Program-made: the position numbers and the translations under genes
Shown: positions 1 through 7,296 of the stretch, in pieces
Numbering within the stretch: position 1 is the first letter of the stretch
Layout of the letters: every line of letters begins with the position of its first letter
From: Paucibacter aquatile
Lineage (GTDB): Bacteria; Pseudomonadota; Gammaproteobacteria; Burkholderiales; Burkholderiaceae_C
Length of the DNA: 64,000 nt
Reading direction: 5' to 3'
Assembly: GCF_002885975.1 (NCBI RefSeq)
Contig: NZ_POSP01000003.1
Location: forward strand, 3,720,001-3,784,000
The notes under the pieces: model-generated
Told to the model about the DNA's origin: nothing
The model's database searches: none
The model's input: only the letters and a program-made list of their open reading frames with translations

Positions 1-1106
1 TGGAGGCGTTTCAGTTCAGCCACGACGGCCGGCGCTTTCCGATCGGCGCCAGCATCGGCCTGCTGCCGCTCGATAGGCGCTGGCACCATCTGGAGCTGGC
101 GCTGCAGGCCGCCGATGGCGCTTGCTACGCCGCCAAGCAGGCCGGGCGCAACCGGGTGCAGGTCTGGCAGGACAGCCCGGCCCACCGTGCCACGCGCAGC
201 GCCGAGCAGCAGTGGCAGGCGCGCATCGCCCGGGCCCTCCGCGAGGGGCGTTTTGTCCTGCACGGCCAGCGCATCGAGGCCTTGGCGGGCCCGAACCAAC
301 AGGCCGAGGCCGGCAAGGCCGGCGAAACCGGTGTCGGCCAGGCCTGGCGCCGCTCGCTGCGCGGCCAGCGCACCGCCCTGGCGCCGGGGGCTTTGCGGGC
401 CGAGGTGCTGCTGCGCATGCGCGAGGAGGCGCCCACGGGCAGCGGCCAGGCCGAGGCGGCGGCGACGGCTGCTGCTGCGCCGGGCCTGGTGCTGCCTGCC
501 GCCTTCTTGCCGGCGGCCGCCCGCTTTCAGATGGCGGCCCAGATCGACCGCTGGGTGCTGGCCGAGGTGGTGCAGTGCCTGCAGGCGCGGCTGCCGCGCC
601 AGGTGGGGCTGCTGAGCCTCAATCTGTCCGAGCAGGCCATCGGCGACCGGGCGTTTCACCGCTGGGCCCTGGACTTGCTGCGCGCGGCCGGCCCCGAGGT
701 CTGCGCCCAGCTCTGCTTCGAGATCAGCGAGCACACGGCCCTGGCCGGCTTGGCCGATGCGGCCCTGTTTCTGGAACAGGTGCGGGCCCTGGGCGCCAGT
801 GCCGCGCTGGATGAGTTCGGCGCCGGAGCATCGAGCTTCGGCTATCTCAAGAGCCTGCCGCTCGATTACCTCAAGATCGCCGGCCAGTTCGTGCGCGATC
901 TGGCCGAGGATCCGCTCGACGAGGCCGCGGTGCGCGCCTTTGTGGATGTGGCCCAGGTGGTGGGCCTGCGCACGGTGGCCGGCTGTGTCGACAGCGAGGC
1001 CGCCCAGGCCCGCTTGGGCCGCCTGGGGGTGGATTTCAGCCAGGGCTTTCTGCTGCATCGGCCGGTGGCCCTGGAGCAGCTCTTGCCGCCCGGCGCAGGG
1101 GGCTGA
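1..1106 (+). CDS. GGDEF-EAL protein, C-terminal part, degenerate EAL domain
   Basis: The gene enters from the left edge, and the visible frame begins at base 3. The first 56 residues match the end of a GGDEF (diguanylate cyclase) domain: an ASIGL strand, then ADGACYAAKQAGRNRV. An EAL domain follows. It keeps the general fold signature (VLLR for the EAL-LR strand, LNLSEQAI, FEISEHT, FGAGASSFGYLKSLPLDYLKI, SQGFLLHRP). However, the usual DDFG reads DEFG, the Asp after KI is Ala (KIAG), and AEGVE reads AGCVD. Those positions bind metal and catalyse c-di-GMP hydrolysis in active family members, so this domain is probably a c-di-GMP sensor or inactive. The N-terminal sensory part and the GGDEF active site lie outside the window. 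Confidence 0.9.
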   Translation, partial: EAFQFSHDGRRFPIGASIGLLPLDRRWHHLELALQAADGACYAAKQAGRNRVQVWQDSPAHRATRSAEQQWQARIARALREGRFVLHGQRIEALAGPNQQAEAGKAGETGVGQAWRRSLRGQRTALAPGALRAEVLLRMREEAPTGSGQAEAAATAAAAPGLVLPAAFLPAAARFQMAAQIDRWVLAEVVQCLQARLPRQVGLLSLNLSEQAIGDRAFHRWALDLLRAAGPEVCAQLCFEISEHTALAGLADAALFLEQVRALGASAALDEFGAGASSFGYLKSLPLDYLKIAGQFVRDLAEDPLDEAAVRAFVDVAQVVGLRTVAGCVDSEAAQARLGRLGVDFSQGFLLHRPVALEQLLPPGAGG

Positions 1107-1276
1107 GCGGGCGGCCGGTCCAGGCTGGCCGAGAACACAGTAAAATCCCAGGTCCGATCCATGACCCACCCTGCCGCAGCCGCTCCAAGCCGGTGCGGGC
1201 GGCGGCAGTGGATTGGTTCGCAGGACCCCAGGTTTTGCAGTTTTTTTCCGACTTCTTTTTCCGTACCGGAGCCATC

Positions 1277-1444
1277 ATGGGCAACAAGATCATCACCGAA
1301 GCCGCTGCACGCGCCACCCCCCGTCCCGTCGCCCCCAAGGGCGTGACCTTCACGGCTCCCCGCGGCCAAAAGATCAGCCTGGAGCGCGGCTCGCACACCC
1401 GCAGCAAGAAGAACCCGGGCAAGCGCGCCAGCAGCGGCGGCTGA
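1277..1444 (+). CDS. small basic protein, unknown function (55 aa)
   Basis: This is a 55-residue ORF starting at an ATG and ending in a Lys/Arg/Ser/Gly-rich tail (RSKKNPGKRASSGG). The basic, disordered-looking C-terminus suggests nucleic-acid or ribosome contact, but that is inference only. It stands alone between the GGDEF-EAL gene and the flavoprotein gene. A strong intrinsic terminator starts 64 bases after its stop, as expected for a short monocistronic transcript. No convincing Shine-Dalgarno sequence is visible (ccggag lies near the start). I do not recognise the family; the terminator and codon use make it likely to be real. Confidence 0.6.
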   Translation: MGNKIITEAAARATPRPVAPKGVTFTAPRGQKISLERGSHTRSKKNPGKRASSGG

Positions 1445-1507
1445 TCCCTCCCAGCCTTCTGTGCCCGGGCCTGCGACGCAAGGACACCCGGCACAGCCTG
1501 AGCTGAT

Positions 1508-1544
1508 CACAGGCCCTTCCTCGCGGTAGGGCCTGTGCTTTTTT
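1508..1544 (+). terminator. intrinsic terminator
   Basis: Perfect 10-bp stem (CACAGGCCCT at 1508-1517 with AGGGCCTGTG at 1528-1537), a 10-base loop, then C and a run of six T (1539-1544). It terminates the small basic gene and insulates the flavoprotein gene. Confidence 0.93.
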
Positions 1545-1625
1545 GGGGGCCGGCCGCTCGCAGCGGCCATGCGCAGCCCCATCTCGCGTCCCTTGTTCGC
1601 TCACCCTGAACCACTCCGACACGCC

Positions 1626-3299
1626 ATGCTCCGCATCACCGAACTCCGTTTGCCGCTGGACCACGCCGAGGAGGCCTTACGCCCCGCGGTTTTGCAGCGC
1701 CTGGGGCTGAAAGACGATGCGGCGCTGCTGGGGTTCGCCGTCTTCAAGCGCAGCTACGACGCGCGCAAGAAGACCGCAATCCAGCTGATCTACACGGTGG
1801 ACTGCGAGCTCAGCGACGAGGCGGCGGTGCTGCAGCAGTTCGCCGGCGACCCGCACATCAAGCCCTCACCGGACACGCAGTACAAATTCGTCGGCCATGC
1901 ACCGGTGGATTTCTTCAAGGGCGGCGAGCGCCCCCGGCCGGTGGTCATCGGCTTCGGCCCCTGCGGCATCTTTGCCGCCCTGATCCTGGCCCAGATGGGC
2001 CTGCGCCCCATCGTGCTGGAGCGCGGCAAGCAGGTGCGCGAACGCACCAAGGACACCTGGGGCCTGTGGCGCGAGCAGCGCCTGAACCCTGAATCGAATG
2101 TGCAGTTCGGCGAGGGCGGGGCCGGCACCTTCTCCGACGGCAAGCTCTGGAGCCAGATCTCTGATCCGCGCCACCTGACCCGCAAAGTGCTGACCGAATT
2201 CGTCAAGGCCGGCGCGCCGGAGGAGATCCTGTTCGTCAGCAAGCCGCACATCGGCACCTTCCGCCTGGTCAGCATGGTGATCAAGATGCGCGCCGAGATC
2301 GAGGCCCTGGGCGGCGAGATCCGCTTCGAGCAAAAGGTCAGCGATGTGCTGATCGAAAAGAGCGCCGATGGCAGCCAGCACATCCGCGGCGTGACGCTGG
2401 AGTCGGGCGAGCAAATCCGGACCGACCATGTGGTGCTGGCCCTGGGCCACAGCGCCCGCGACACCTTCACCATGCTGCATCAGCGCGGCGTGTTCATGGA
2501 AGCCAAGCCCTTCTCCATCGGCTACCGCATCGAGCATCCGCAAAGCGTGATCGACGCGGCCCGCTTCGGGCCCAACGCCGGCAACCCCATCCTCGGCGCG
2601 GCAGACTACAAGCTGGTGCACCATGCCAAGAACGGCCGCTCGGTTTACAGCTTCTGCATGTGCCCCGGCGGCACCGTGGTGGCCGCGACCAGCGAGCCCG
2701 AGCGCGTGGTCACCAACGGCATGAGCCAGTACTCGCGCAATGAGCGCAATGCCAATGCCGGCATCGTCGTCGGCATCAACCCGCAGGACTACCGCCAGGA
2801 CGGCAGGCACGAAGGCCCGGTCAGCCCGCTCGACGGCATGGCCTTCCAGCGCATCTGGGAAAGCCGCGCTTACGAGCTGGGCGAGGGCGGCTATCTGGCG
2901 CCCGGTGCCCTGGTCGGTGACTTCATCAAGCGCCAGCGCTCCAAGGTGCTGGGCAATGTCGAGCCCAGCTACAAGCCCGGCGTGACCCTGACCGATCTGC
3001 AGCAAAAAGGCCGTGGCAGCCTGCCCGACTACTGCCTGGACGCGATCCGCGAAGCCTTGCCCGCGTTTGAGCGCCAGATCAAGGGCTTCTCGCGCCCCGA
3101 CGCTGTGCTCACCGGCGTCGAGACCCGCACCTCCTCGCCCCTGCGCATCACCCGCGGCCGCGACTACCAAAGCCTCAATATCAAGGGTCTCTACCCGGCC
3201 GGTGAAGGTGCTGGTTATGCCGGCGGCATCATGTCGGCCGGCGTCGATGGCATCGAGGTCGCCGAGGCACTGGGCGCGGCTTTGTTGGGCCAGGGTTGA
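1626..3299 (+). CDS. FAD-dependent dehydrogenase, COG2509 type
   Basis: A 557-residue flavoprotein. The N-terminal ~95 residues (start MLRITELRLPLDH, then RSYDARKK and IYTVD) are the ferredoxin-fold region typical of the COG2509 uncharacterised dehydrogenases. A Rossmann FAD-binding motif follows (VIGFGPCGIFAAL, about residues 103-115) with an acidic LERG at the end of the second strand. The C-terminal GEGAGYAGGIMSAGVDG is the second FAD contact. Substrate and partner are unknown for the family. I chose the ATG at 1626 because it gives the family-typical N-terminus; an in-frame ATG at 1569 would add 19 residues of non-conserved sequence. It is separated from its upstream neighbour by a terminator and is probably monocistronic. 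Confidence 0.9.
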   Translation: MLRITELRLPLDHAEEALRPAVLQRLGLKDDAALLGFAVFKRSYDARKKTAIQLIYTVDCELSDEAAVLQQFAGDPHIKPSPDTQYKFVGHAPVDFFKGGERPRPVVIGFGPCGIFAALILAQMGLRPIVLERGKQVRERTKDTWGLWREQRLNPESNVQFGEGGAGTFSDGKLWSQISDPRHLTRKVLTEFVKAGAPEEILFVSKPHIGTFRLVSMVIKMRAEIEALGGEIRFEQKVSDVLIEKSADGSQHIRGVTLESGEQIRTDHVVLALGHSARDTFTMLHQRGVFMEAKPFSIGYRIEHPQSVIDAARFGPNAGNPILGAADYKLVHHAKNGRSVYSFCMCPGGTVVAATSEPERVVTNGMSQYSRNERNANAGIVVGINPQDYRQDGRHEGPVSPLDGMAFQRIWESRAYELGEGGYLAPGALVGDFIKRQRSKVLGNVEPSYKPGVTLTDLQQKGRGSLPDYCLDAIREALPAFERQIKGFSRPDAVLTGVETRTSSPLRITRGRDYQSLNIKGLYPAGEGAGYAGGIMSAGVDGIEVAEALGAALLGQG

Positions 3300-3306
3300 G
3301 TGCGGA

Positions 3307-4212
3307 TCATTCCGGGTTCAGCGGCTTGCTGCGGCGCTGAAAGAACTGCTCGATCTGCGGCGCGTAGCGCTCGCGGGCCTCGGCGCTGAGCCAGTCTTTG
3401 CCGATCTCGCGCAGGCGGGCGGCGCCAGCCGGTGTGCCCAGGGCCTGGTCGATGGCCCGGATGGCCGCGCGACCCCAGGCGTTGCGTGGGCAGGCGATGC
3501 CCAGCACCAGGGGTTCGGTGGCGCCGTGGATGGGCAGGGCGATGTAGTCCTCGGCCGCCAGGCCCAGCTTTTGCAGCTGGAGCAGCGCGCCGGGCGCGTC
3601 GATCAGGTAGTCGGTGCGGTCCCGGGCCAGCATGTCGCGCATGCGGTCGCCCCAGGCGGCGGTGGCGTAGTCGGCCAGCATGGGGTTCTTGCTCTGCTGC
3701 TCGGCGACCAGCAGTGCGTCCACCGCGTCACCAAAGCTGCGCCCGCGCGCGAAGGCGCCGCGCAGACGCTTCTGGGCCAGCAGCGCCCGCAGATCGGCCG
3801 CGCCCTCGGCGTCGCGCGGCAGCAGATGCAGCTTGTCGCGCCGCAGCACCAGCTCGGGCGGCGGCGCCAGCAGGGTGTCGGCGAAATAGGCCTCGGCCTC
3901 GCGCGCCCGGGTGTGCACCGTGCTCGGCCGGCAGGCCGGCTCGCCGCGCTGGACCATCTGCCAGCTGCGCACTGCATTGACTTCCAGGGCCTCGTGGCGG
4001 ACGGCCGGGAGTTGTTCCTTCAAGTACGCCACGATGGGGTTGAGACGCGCGCTGCTGCCTTGCAGCCAGAGGATGTGCGTCACGTGCGGCGCGCTTGCCG
4101 GGCTGCGGTCGGTGCCTGCGTGCGCCGGGGTCAGCTCGATAGCGGCCCCGCAGATGGTCCACCAGATGGCCAGCGCGAGCGCGTGCTGGCACGCGGTCTT
4201 CGGTGACTTCAT
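3307..4212 (-). CDS. periplasmic solute-binding-like protein, paralogue 1 of 3
   Basis: A 301-residue protein with a signal peptide (hydrophobic LALAIWWTICGAAI, cleavage near HAGTD). The mature part resembles the small extracellular solute-binding-like family often modelled as TIGR02285. It shares with its two upstream neighbours the patterns RGEPAC, PPPELVLRR, LPRDAEG, GRSFG, ACPRNAWGRAAI and a C-terminal YAPQIEQFFQRR. Two cysteines (RGEPAC and ACPR) are conserved in all three copies and may form a disulfide. No transporter genes are adjacent, so the ligand and signalling partner are unknown. Its ATG overlaps the stop of the upstream paralogue (ATGA), indicating translational coupling in a three-gene operon. 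Confidence 0.82.
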   Translation of the reverse strand: MKSPKTACQHALALAIWWTICGAAIELTPAHAGTDRSPASAPHVTHILWLQGSSARLNPIVAYLKEQLPAVRHEALEVNAVRSWQMVQRGEPACRPSTVHTRAREAEAYFADTLLAPPPELVLRRDKLHLLPRDAEGAADLRALLAQKRLRGAFARGRSFGDAVDALLVAEQQSKNPMLADYATAAWGDRMRDMLARDRTDYLIDAPGALLQLQKLGLAAEDYIALPIHGATEPLVLGIACPRNAWGRAAIRAIDQALGTPAGAARLREIGKDWLSAEARERYAPQIEQFFQRRSKPLNPE

Positions 4213-5192
4213 GGTGATGCTCCTGGCTGGGCTCGCTTTCGGTAAAACTGATCGAGCTGGTTGGCGTAGCGGCGCCGGACCTCCGCAGGATAGCGGTCCT
4301 CATGTGCCTGCTTGAGCGCTTCGACGGCCTCGGGCGTGCTCAGGATGCGATCGATGCGTGCAATCGCGGCCCGGCCCCAGTCGGTGCGTGGGCAGGCGAT
4401 GCCGCTGCGCGTGAGTTGGCTGGCGCCCTGGATGGGCACGGCCACCAGGCCGTCGGCGGCGCGGTCGCCGGTGCCGGGGGCGCGCAGGATCCACTCGTAC
4501 TCGATGGTGTAGTCGGCACGGCCCCGATGCAACATGGCCAGTAGGGGCGATCCGAAGTCTCTCGGTGAGTAGAAGCTCAAGCCCGGGGTCTTGTTTTCGG
4601 GGCCGAGGGCACGCAGCAGTCCATCCACCACCGGGCCGTAGCTGCGGCCGCTGACCAGGGCGCCACGCCAGTGACCCTGGTGCACCAGCGTCACCAGATC
4701 GACCTCGCCGGCCGCGTTGCGCGGCAAGGCGGCCAGCCGATGGCGCGCCACGATCAGACTGGGCGGTGGGGTCATGGCCGTGGTGCTGAACAGCAGCAGG
4801 GCTTCGCGTTCAGGGCTGCGGATCATGGCCCCGTGGCAATAGGGCTCGCCGGCGCGCAGCATCTGCATGCTGCGCGAGCCGTTGGCGCGCAGGATCTCGT
4901 GCTCCTGGTCGCGCCAGTGAGCTTGCAGGTAACGAACCACCTGCTCGGGAGGCGATGCATCCACCACCTTGCCTTGCGCGTCCTTCAGCTCGGGCGAAAG
5001 CAGCCAGCGCATCGGAGGCGCGCTGGTGTTGGCGTGCGGGCCGGAGTCCGAGGGCGCTGCAAGCGCCGCGCTGCCGATGAGCGCATGCACGAGCGTCCCC
5101 AAGAAACGCAAGCGCCGCAACCCGCCCGCTGAGCGACGAATTTGAATCTTCAGGGGCAGGGCGCGCGAGCACGGCGAGTCGGAGCGAGACAC
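4209..5192 (-). CDS. periplasmic solute-binding-like protein, paralogue 2 of 3
   Basis: A 327-residue paralogue of the genes on either side. A GTG start is assumed at 5192. A basic N-region (KIQIRRSAGGLRRLR) leads into a hydrophobic stretch ending ALA-AP, a normal type I signal peptide. Shared motifs include RAGEPYC, REALLLF, PPPSLIVARHRL, LPRNAAGEVDL, GRSYGPVVD, RADYTIEYEW, ACPRTDWGRAAI and YANQLDQFYRKRA. The AGEVDL and GRSYGP forms are closer to paralogue 3 than to paralogue 1. Its stop overlaps the start of the downstream gene by 4 bases. Ligand unknown. Confidence 0.8.
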   Translation of the reverse strand: MSRSDSPCSRALPLKIQIRRSAGGLRRLRFLGTLVHALIGSAALAAPSDSGPHANTSAPPMRWLLSPELKDAQGKVVDASPPEQVVRYLQAHWRDQEHEILRANGSRSMQMLRAGEPYCHGAMIRSPEREALLLFSTTAMTPPPSLIVARHRLAALPRNAAGEVDLVTLVHQGHWRGALVSGRSYGPVVDGLLRALGPENKTPGLSFYSPRDFGSPLLAMLHRGRADYTIEYEWILRAPGTGDRAADGLVAVPIQGASQLTRSGIACPRTDWGRAAIARIDRILSTPEAVEALKQAHEDRYPAEVRRRYANQLDQFYRKRAQPGASP

Positions 5193-5304
5193 GGCAAGTC
5201 AAAGCGGGCAGCGGATCAGGCCCTCAGCATAGCCCGCCCAGCCTGGCCTGGGTGTGCCGGAAAGGGCTGCTTTCTCTGCCGCGTGCGGACTGGCCGGGCG
5301 GGCC

Positions 5305-6432
5305 TCAGCCCGGCTTGGAGGGCCGCGCGCGTTCGCGGTAGAAAGCGTCGATCTTGGGGCCGTAGTGGCGCCGGATGTCGGGGCTCAGCAGCCCCTCCAC
5401 GGCTTCGCGCAGAAAGCGTGCACCGGCAGGTGTGCCCAGCACGCGGTCCACCTGGCGCAATGCGCCCATGCCCCAGGCATTGCGCGGGCAGGCCATGGCG
5501 CCAATCATGCCTTCGTCGGCGCCCTGCACCGGCAGGGTCAGTAGATCGGCATCGCCGCCCGGGCCGCTGGCTGGCGGCGGGCTGCGCTGGATGGCCTCGT
5601 GGTCCGGCGCGCGCAGACGCAGCATGAAGTTGTAGTCCAGGGTGTAGTCGGCGCGATCCGCCAGCACCATGTTCAGCAGCTTGTCGGAAGCGCCCGCGTG
5701 GGCGTAGAGCGCGATCGCGCTGCTGCCTTGGGCTTGCTTGAGCAGATAGTCGAGGTGGGGGCCGTAGCTCCGCCCTTCGAACAAGGCGCCGCGCAGCTTG
5801 CTGTCGCTCAGCAAGCGGGCCAGATCCACCTCGCCGGCGCCGTTGCGCGGCACCCGTTCGACCCGGTCACGCCGAACGATCAGCTGGGGCGGGGGCACCC
5901 ACTGTGCGTCGATGAAGTAGGCCAGCGCTTCGCGCTCGGGGGTGCGCAGCGCGGCGGGAATGCACACGGGCTCGCCACGCGCCAGCAGTTGCCAGCTGCG
6001 CTTGCTGTTGGCCACCAGGCTGCGGTGTTGGATGTGGGGCAGGTGTTCGCTCAGATAGCCGACCAGCCGATCGGAGAACCCCAGGCTGCGCCCGGTGCCG
6101 AGGCCGGCTACCTTGCTGTCGGGCATCAGCCAGGTGATCTGATGGACGTCCGGCTCGGGGCTTCGTGCGGCTGAGGCCGCTTGCGGTGCGGCGACTGCGG
6201 CCTGGCTCATGAAGCCCAGGGCGCAGATCAGGGTCGACAGGCCTGTGGGGCTTGTGGTCAAAGACCGAGGGCGGCCAAAGAAGCCAAGGCAGCGGGCCGC
6301 GCGATCAACAGCAGAAGAGAGAGCAGCAGCAGGGCGGGGCACAGGATTCACACGAGACCGTCGGAACCGGGCCGCCGCTGCAGCTGGATCAGCCACAGCG
6401 TCGACCTCAATAAAAACCAAAAAACAGGACAT
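5305..6432 (-). CDS. periplasmic solute-binding-like protein, paralogue 3 of 3
   Basis: First gene of the three-gene operon. It has a hydrophobic signal region (LSTLICALGFMSQAAVA) and a mature domain beginning at VHQITWLMPDSK. Shared motifs are ARGEPVC, REALAYF, PPPQLIVRRDRV, VPRNGAGEVDLARLL, GRSYGPHLDYLL, RADYTLDY, ACPRNAWGMGALRQVDRVLGTPAG and YGPKIDAFYRERARP. The start is uncertain. The ATG at 6432 gives an unusually long N-terminus before the signal core; a GTG at 6351 would give a more normal signal peptide, and a GTG at 6477 is also in frame. It is 112 bases from paralogue 2. The three copies look like tandem duplication followed by divergence. Confidence 0.78.
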   Translation of the reverse strand: MSCFLVFIEVDAVADPAAAAARFRRSRVNPVPRPAAALSSAVDRAARCLGFFGRPRSLTTSPTGLSTLICALGFMSQAAVAAPQAASAARSPEPDVHQITWLMPDSKVAGLGTGRSLGFSDRLVGYLSEHLPHIQHRSLVANSKRSWQLLARGEPVCIPAALRTPEREALAYFIDAQWVPPPQLIVRRDRVERVPRNGAGEVDLARLLSDSKLRGALFEGRSYGPHLDYLLKQAQGSSAIALYAHAGASDKLLNMVLADRADYTLDYNFMLRLRAPDHEAIQRSPPPASGPGGDADLLTLPVQGADEGMIGAMACPRNAWGMGALRQVDRVLGTPAGARFLREAVEGLLSPDIRRHYGPKIDAFYRERARPSKPG

Positions 6433-6615
6433 GGCAGACGGGGCAACCCCAGGCTCCAACTCAGGGAGCAGCCCCACCTCGGAGCCGCCCGGGCCTCTGA
6501 GGCGCGCCGAGCATAGCGGTGGCCCTCCCTGCTGCGGCTCAGGGTTTTGCCGCGCTGCTGCGCATTTGTGCGCAGCGCGGAAGAGACAGGTGTCGCCCAG
6601 GGCGCTGCGTTGCCC

Positions 6616-6858
6616 TCAGGCCTTGCCCACCATCAAGTCGATCAATTCCTTGACGAAGTCCAGGGCTTCTTCCGGCGTGGCGAAGTAGTACTCGCCGCCG
6701 AGGTCGGCGACATCGCCATCTGGCCCGATGTGGACGACGGACCAGCCCTCCGCGCCGCCGCCGATGGCGCAGACCCCGAAGCTGCCCGGGGCCAAGGTCT
6801 TGGCCGAACCGGCCGTGACGAAGATGTCTTTGTTCTGGTGGGAGTGGTAGCGTTTCAC
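6616..6858 (-). CDS. hypothetical protein, 80 aa
   Basis: An 80-residue ORF with a GTG start and no alternative upstream start after the in-frame stop. The sequence looks like a folded small protein (GVCAIGGGAEGWSVVHIG, then GGEYYFATPEEALDFVKELIDLM). The C-terminal helix PEEALDFVKELIDL suggests a small alpha/beta domain. Base composition and codon choice match its neighbours. It lies divergently from the DUF427 gene with a 117-base gap. I do not recognise the family. Confidence 0.5.
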   Translation of the reverse strand: MKRYHSHQNKDIFVTAGSAKTLAPGSFGVCAIGGGAEGWSVVHIGPDGDVADLGGEYYFATPEEALDFVKELIDLMVGKA

Positions 6859-6975
6859 CGCGCCATTGTCGCTGCCGCAACATGGTCAGCGGGTCAGCGG
6901 GTCGGCGGGTGAATGCGCGCGGGCCTCCTAGAATCGCCGCTCGATGAATGGAACCCAATCGGGGAGGCCGCAGGC

Positions 6976-7257
6976 ATGACCAAAGCAATCTGGAACGGCG
7001 TCGTGATCGCCGAAAGCGATGACACGGTGCTGATGGACGGCAACCACTACTTCCCCGCCGAGGCGCTGAAGCGCGAGTACACCAGCTTCAGCAACCACCG
7101 CAGCAGCAGCGACAAGGGCCAGGCCCAGTACCTGAGCCTGTTCGTCAACGGCGAGTTCAACCCCGATGCGGTCTGGTTTTATGCCGAGCCGACCGAATCG
7201 GCTGCCGCCATTCGCGGGCGTTATGCCTTTTGGAAGGGCGTGCAGATTCAAGATTGA
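6976..7257 (+). CDS. DUF427 domain protein
   Basis: A 93-residue protein matching the DUF427 family (PF04248). It has the characteristic opening KAIWNGVVIAESDDTVLMDGNHYFP, a central YTSFSNHRS segment, and DAVWFYAEPTESAAAIRGRYAFWKGVQI at the C-terminus. DUF427 proteins are small beta-rich domains of unknown biochemical role. The ATG at 6976 is preceded by a purine-rich GGGGAGG at good distance and removes 21 non-conserved residues present if an upstream in-frame start were used. It converges on the large repeat lipoprotein with a 39-base gap. Confidence 0.92.
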   Translation: MTKAIWNGVVIAESDDTVLMDGNHYFPAEALKREYTSFSNHRSSSDKGQAQYLSLFVNGEFNPDAVWFYAEPTESAAAIRGRYAFWKGVQIQD

Positions 7258-7296
7258 TCGAGCGATGCGGGGTGCTGGGCTTGCCGAGGCATAGAC

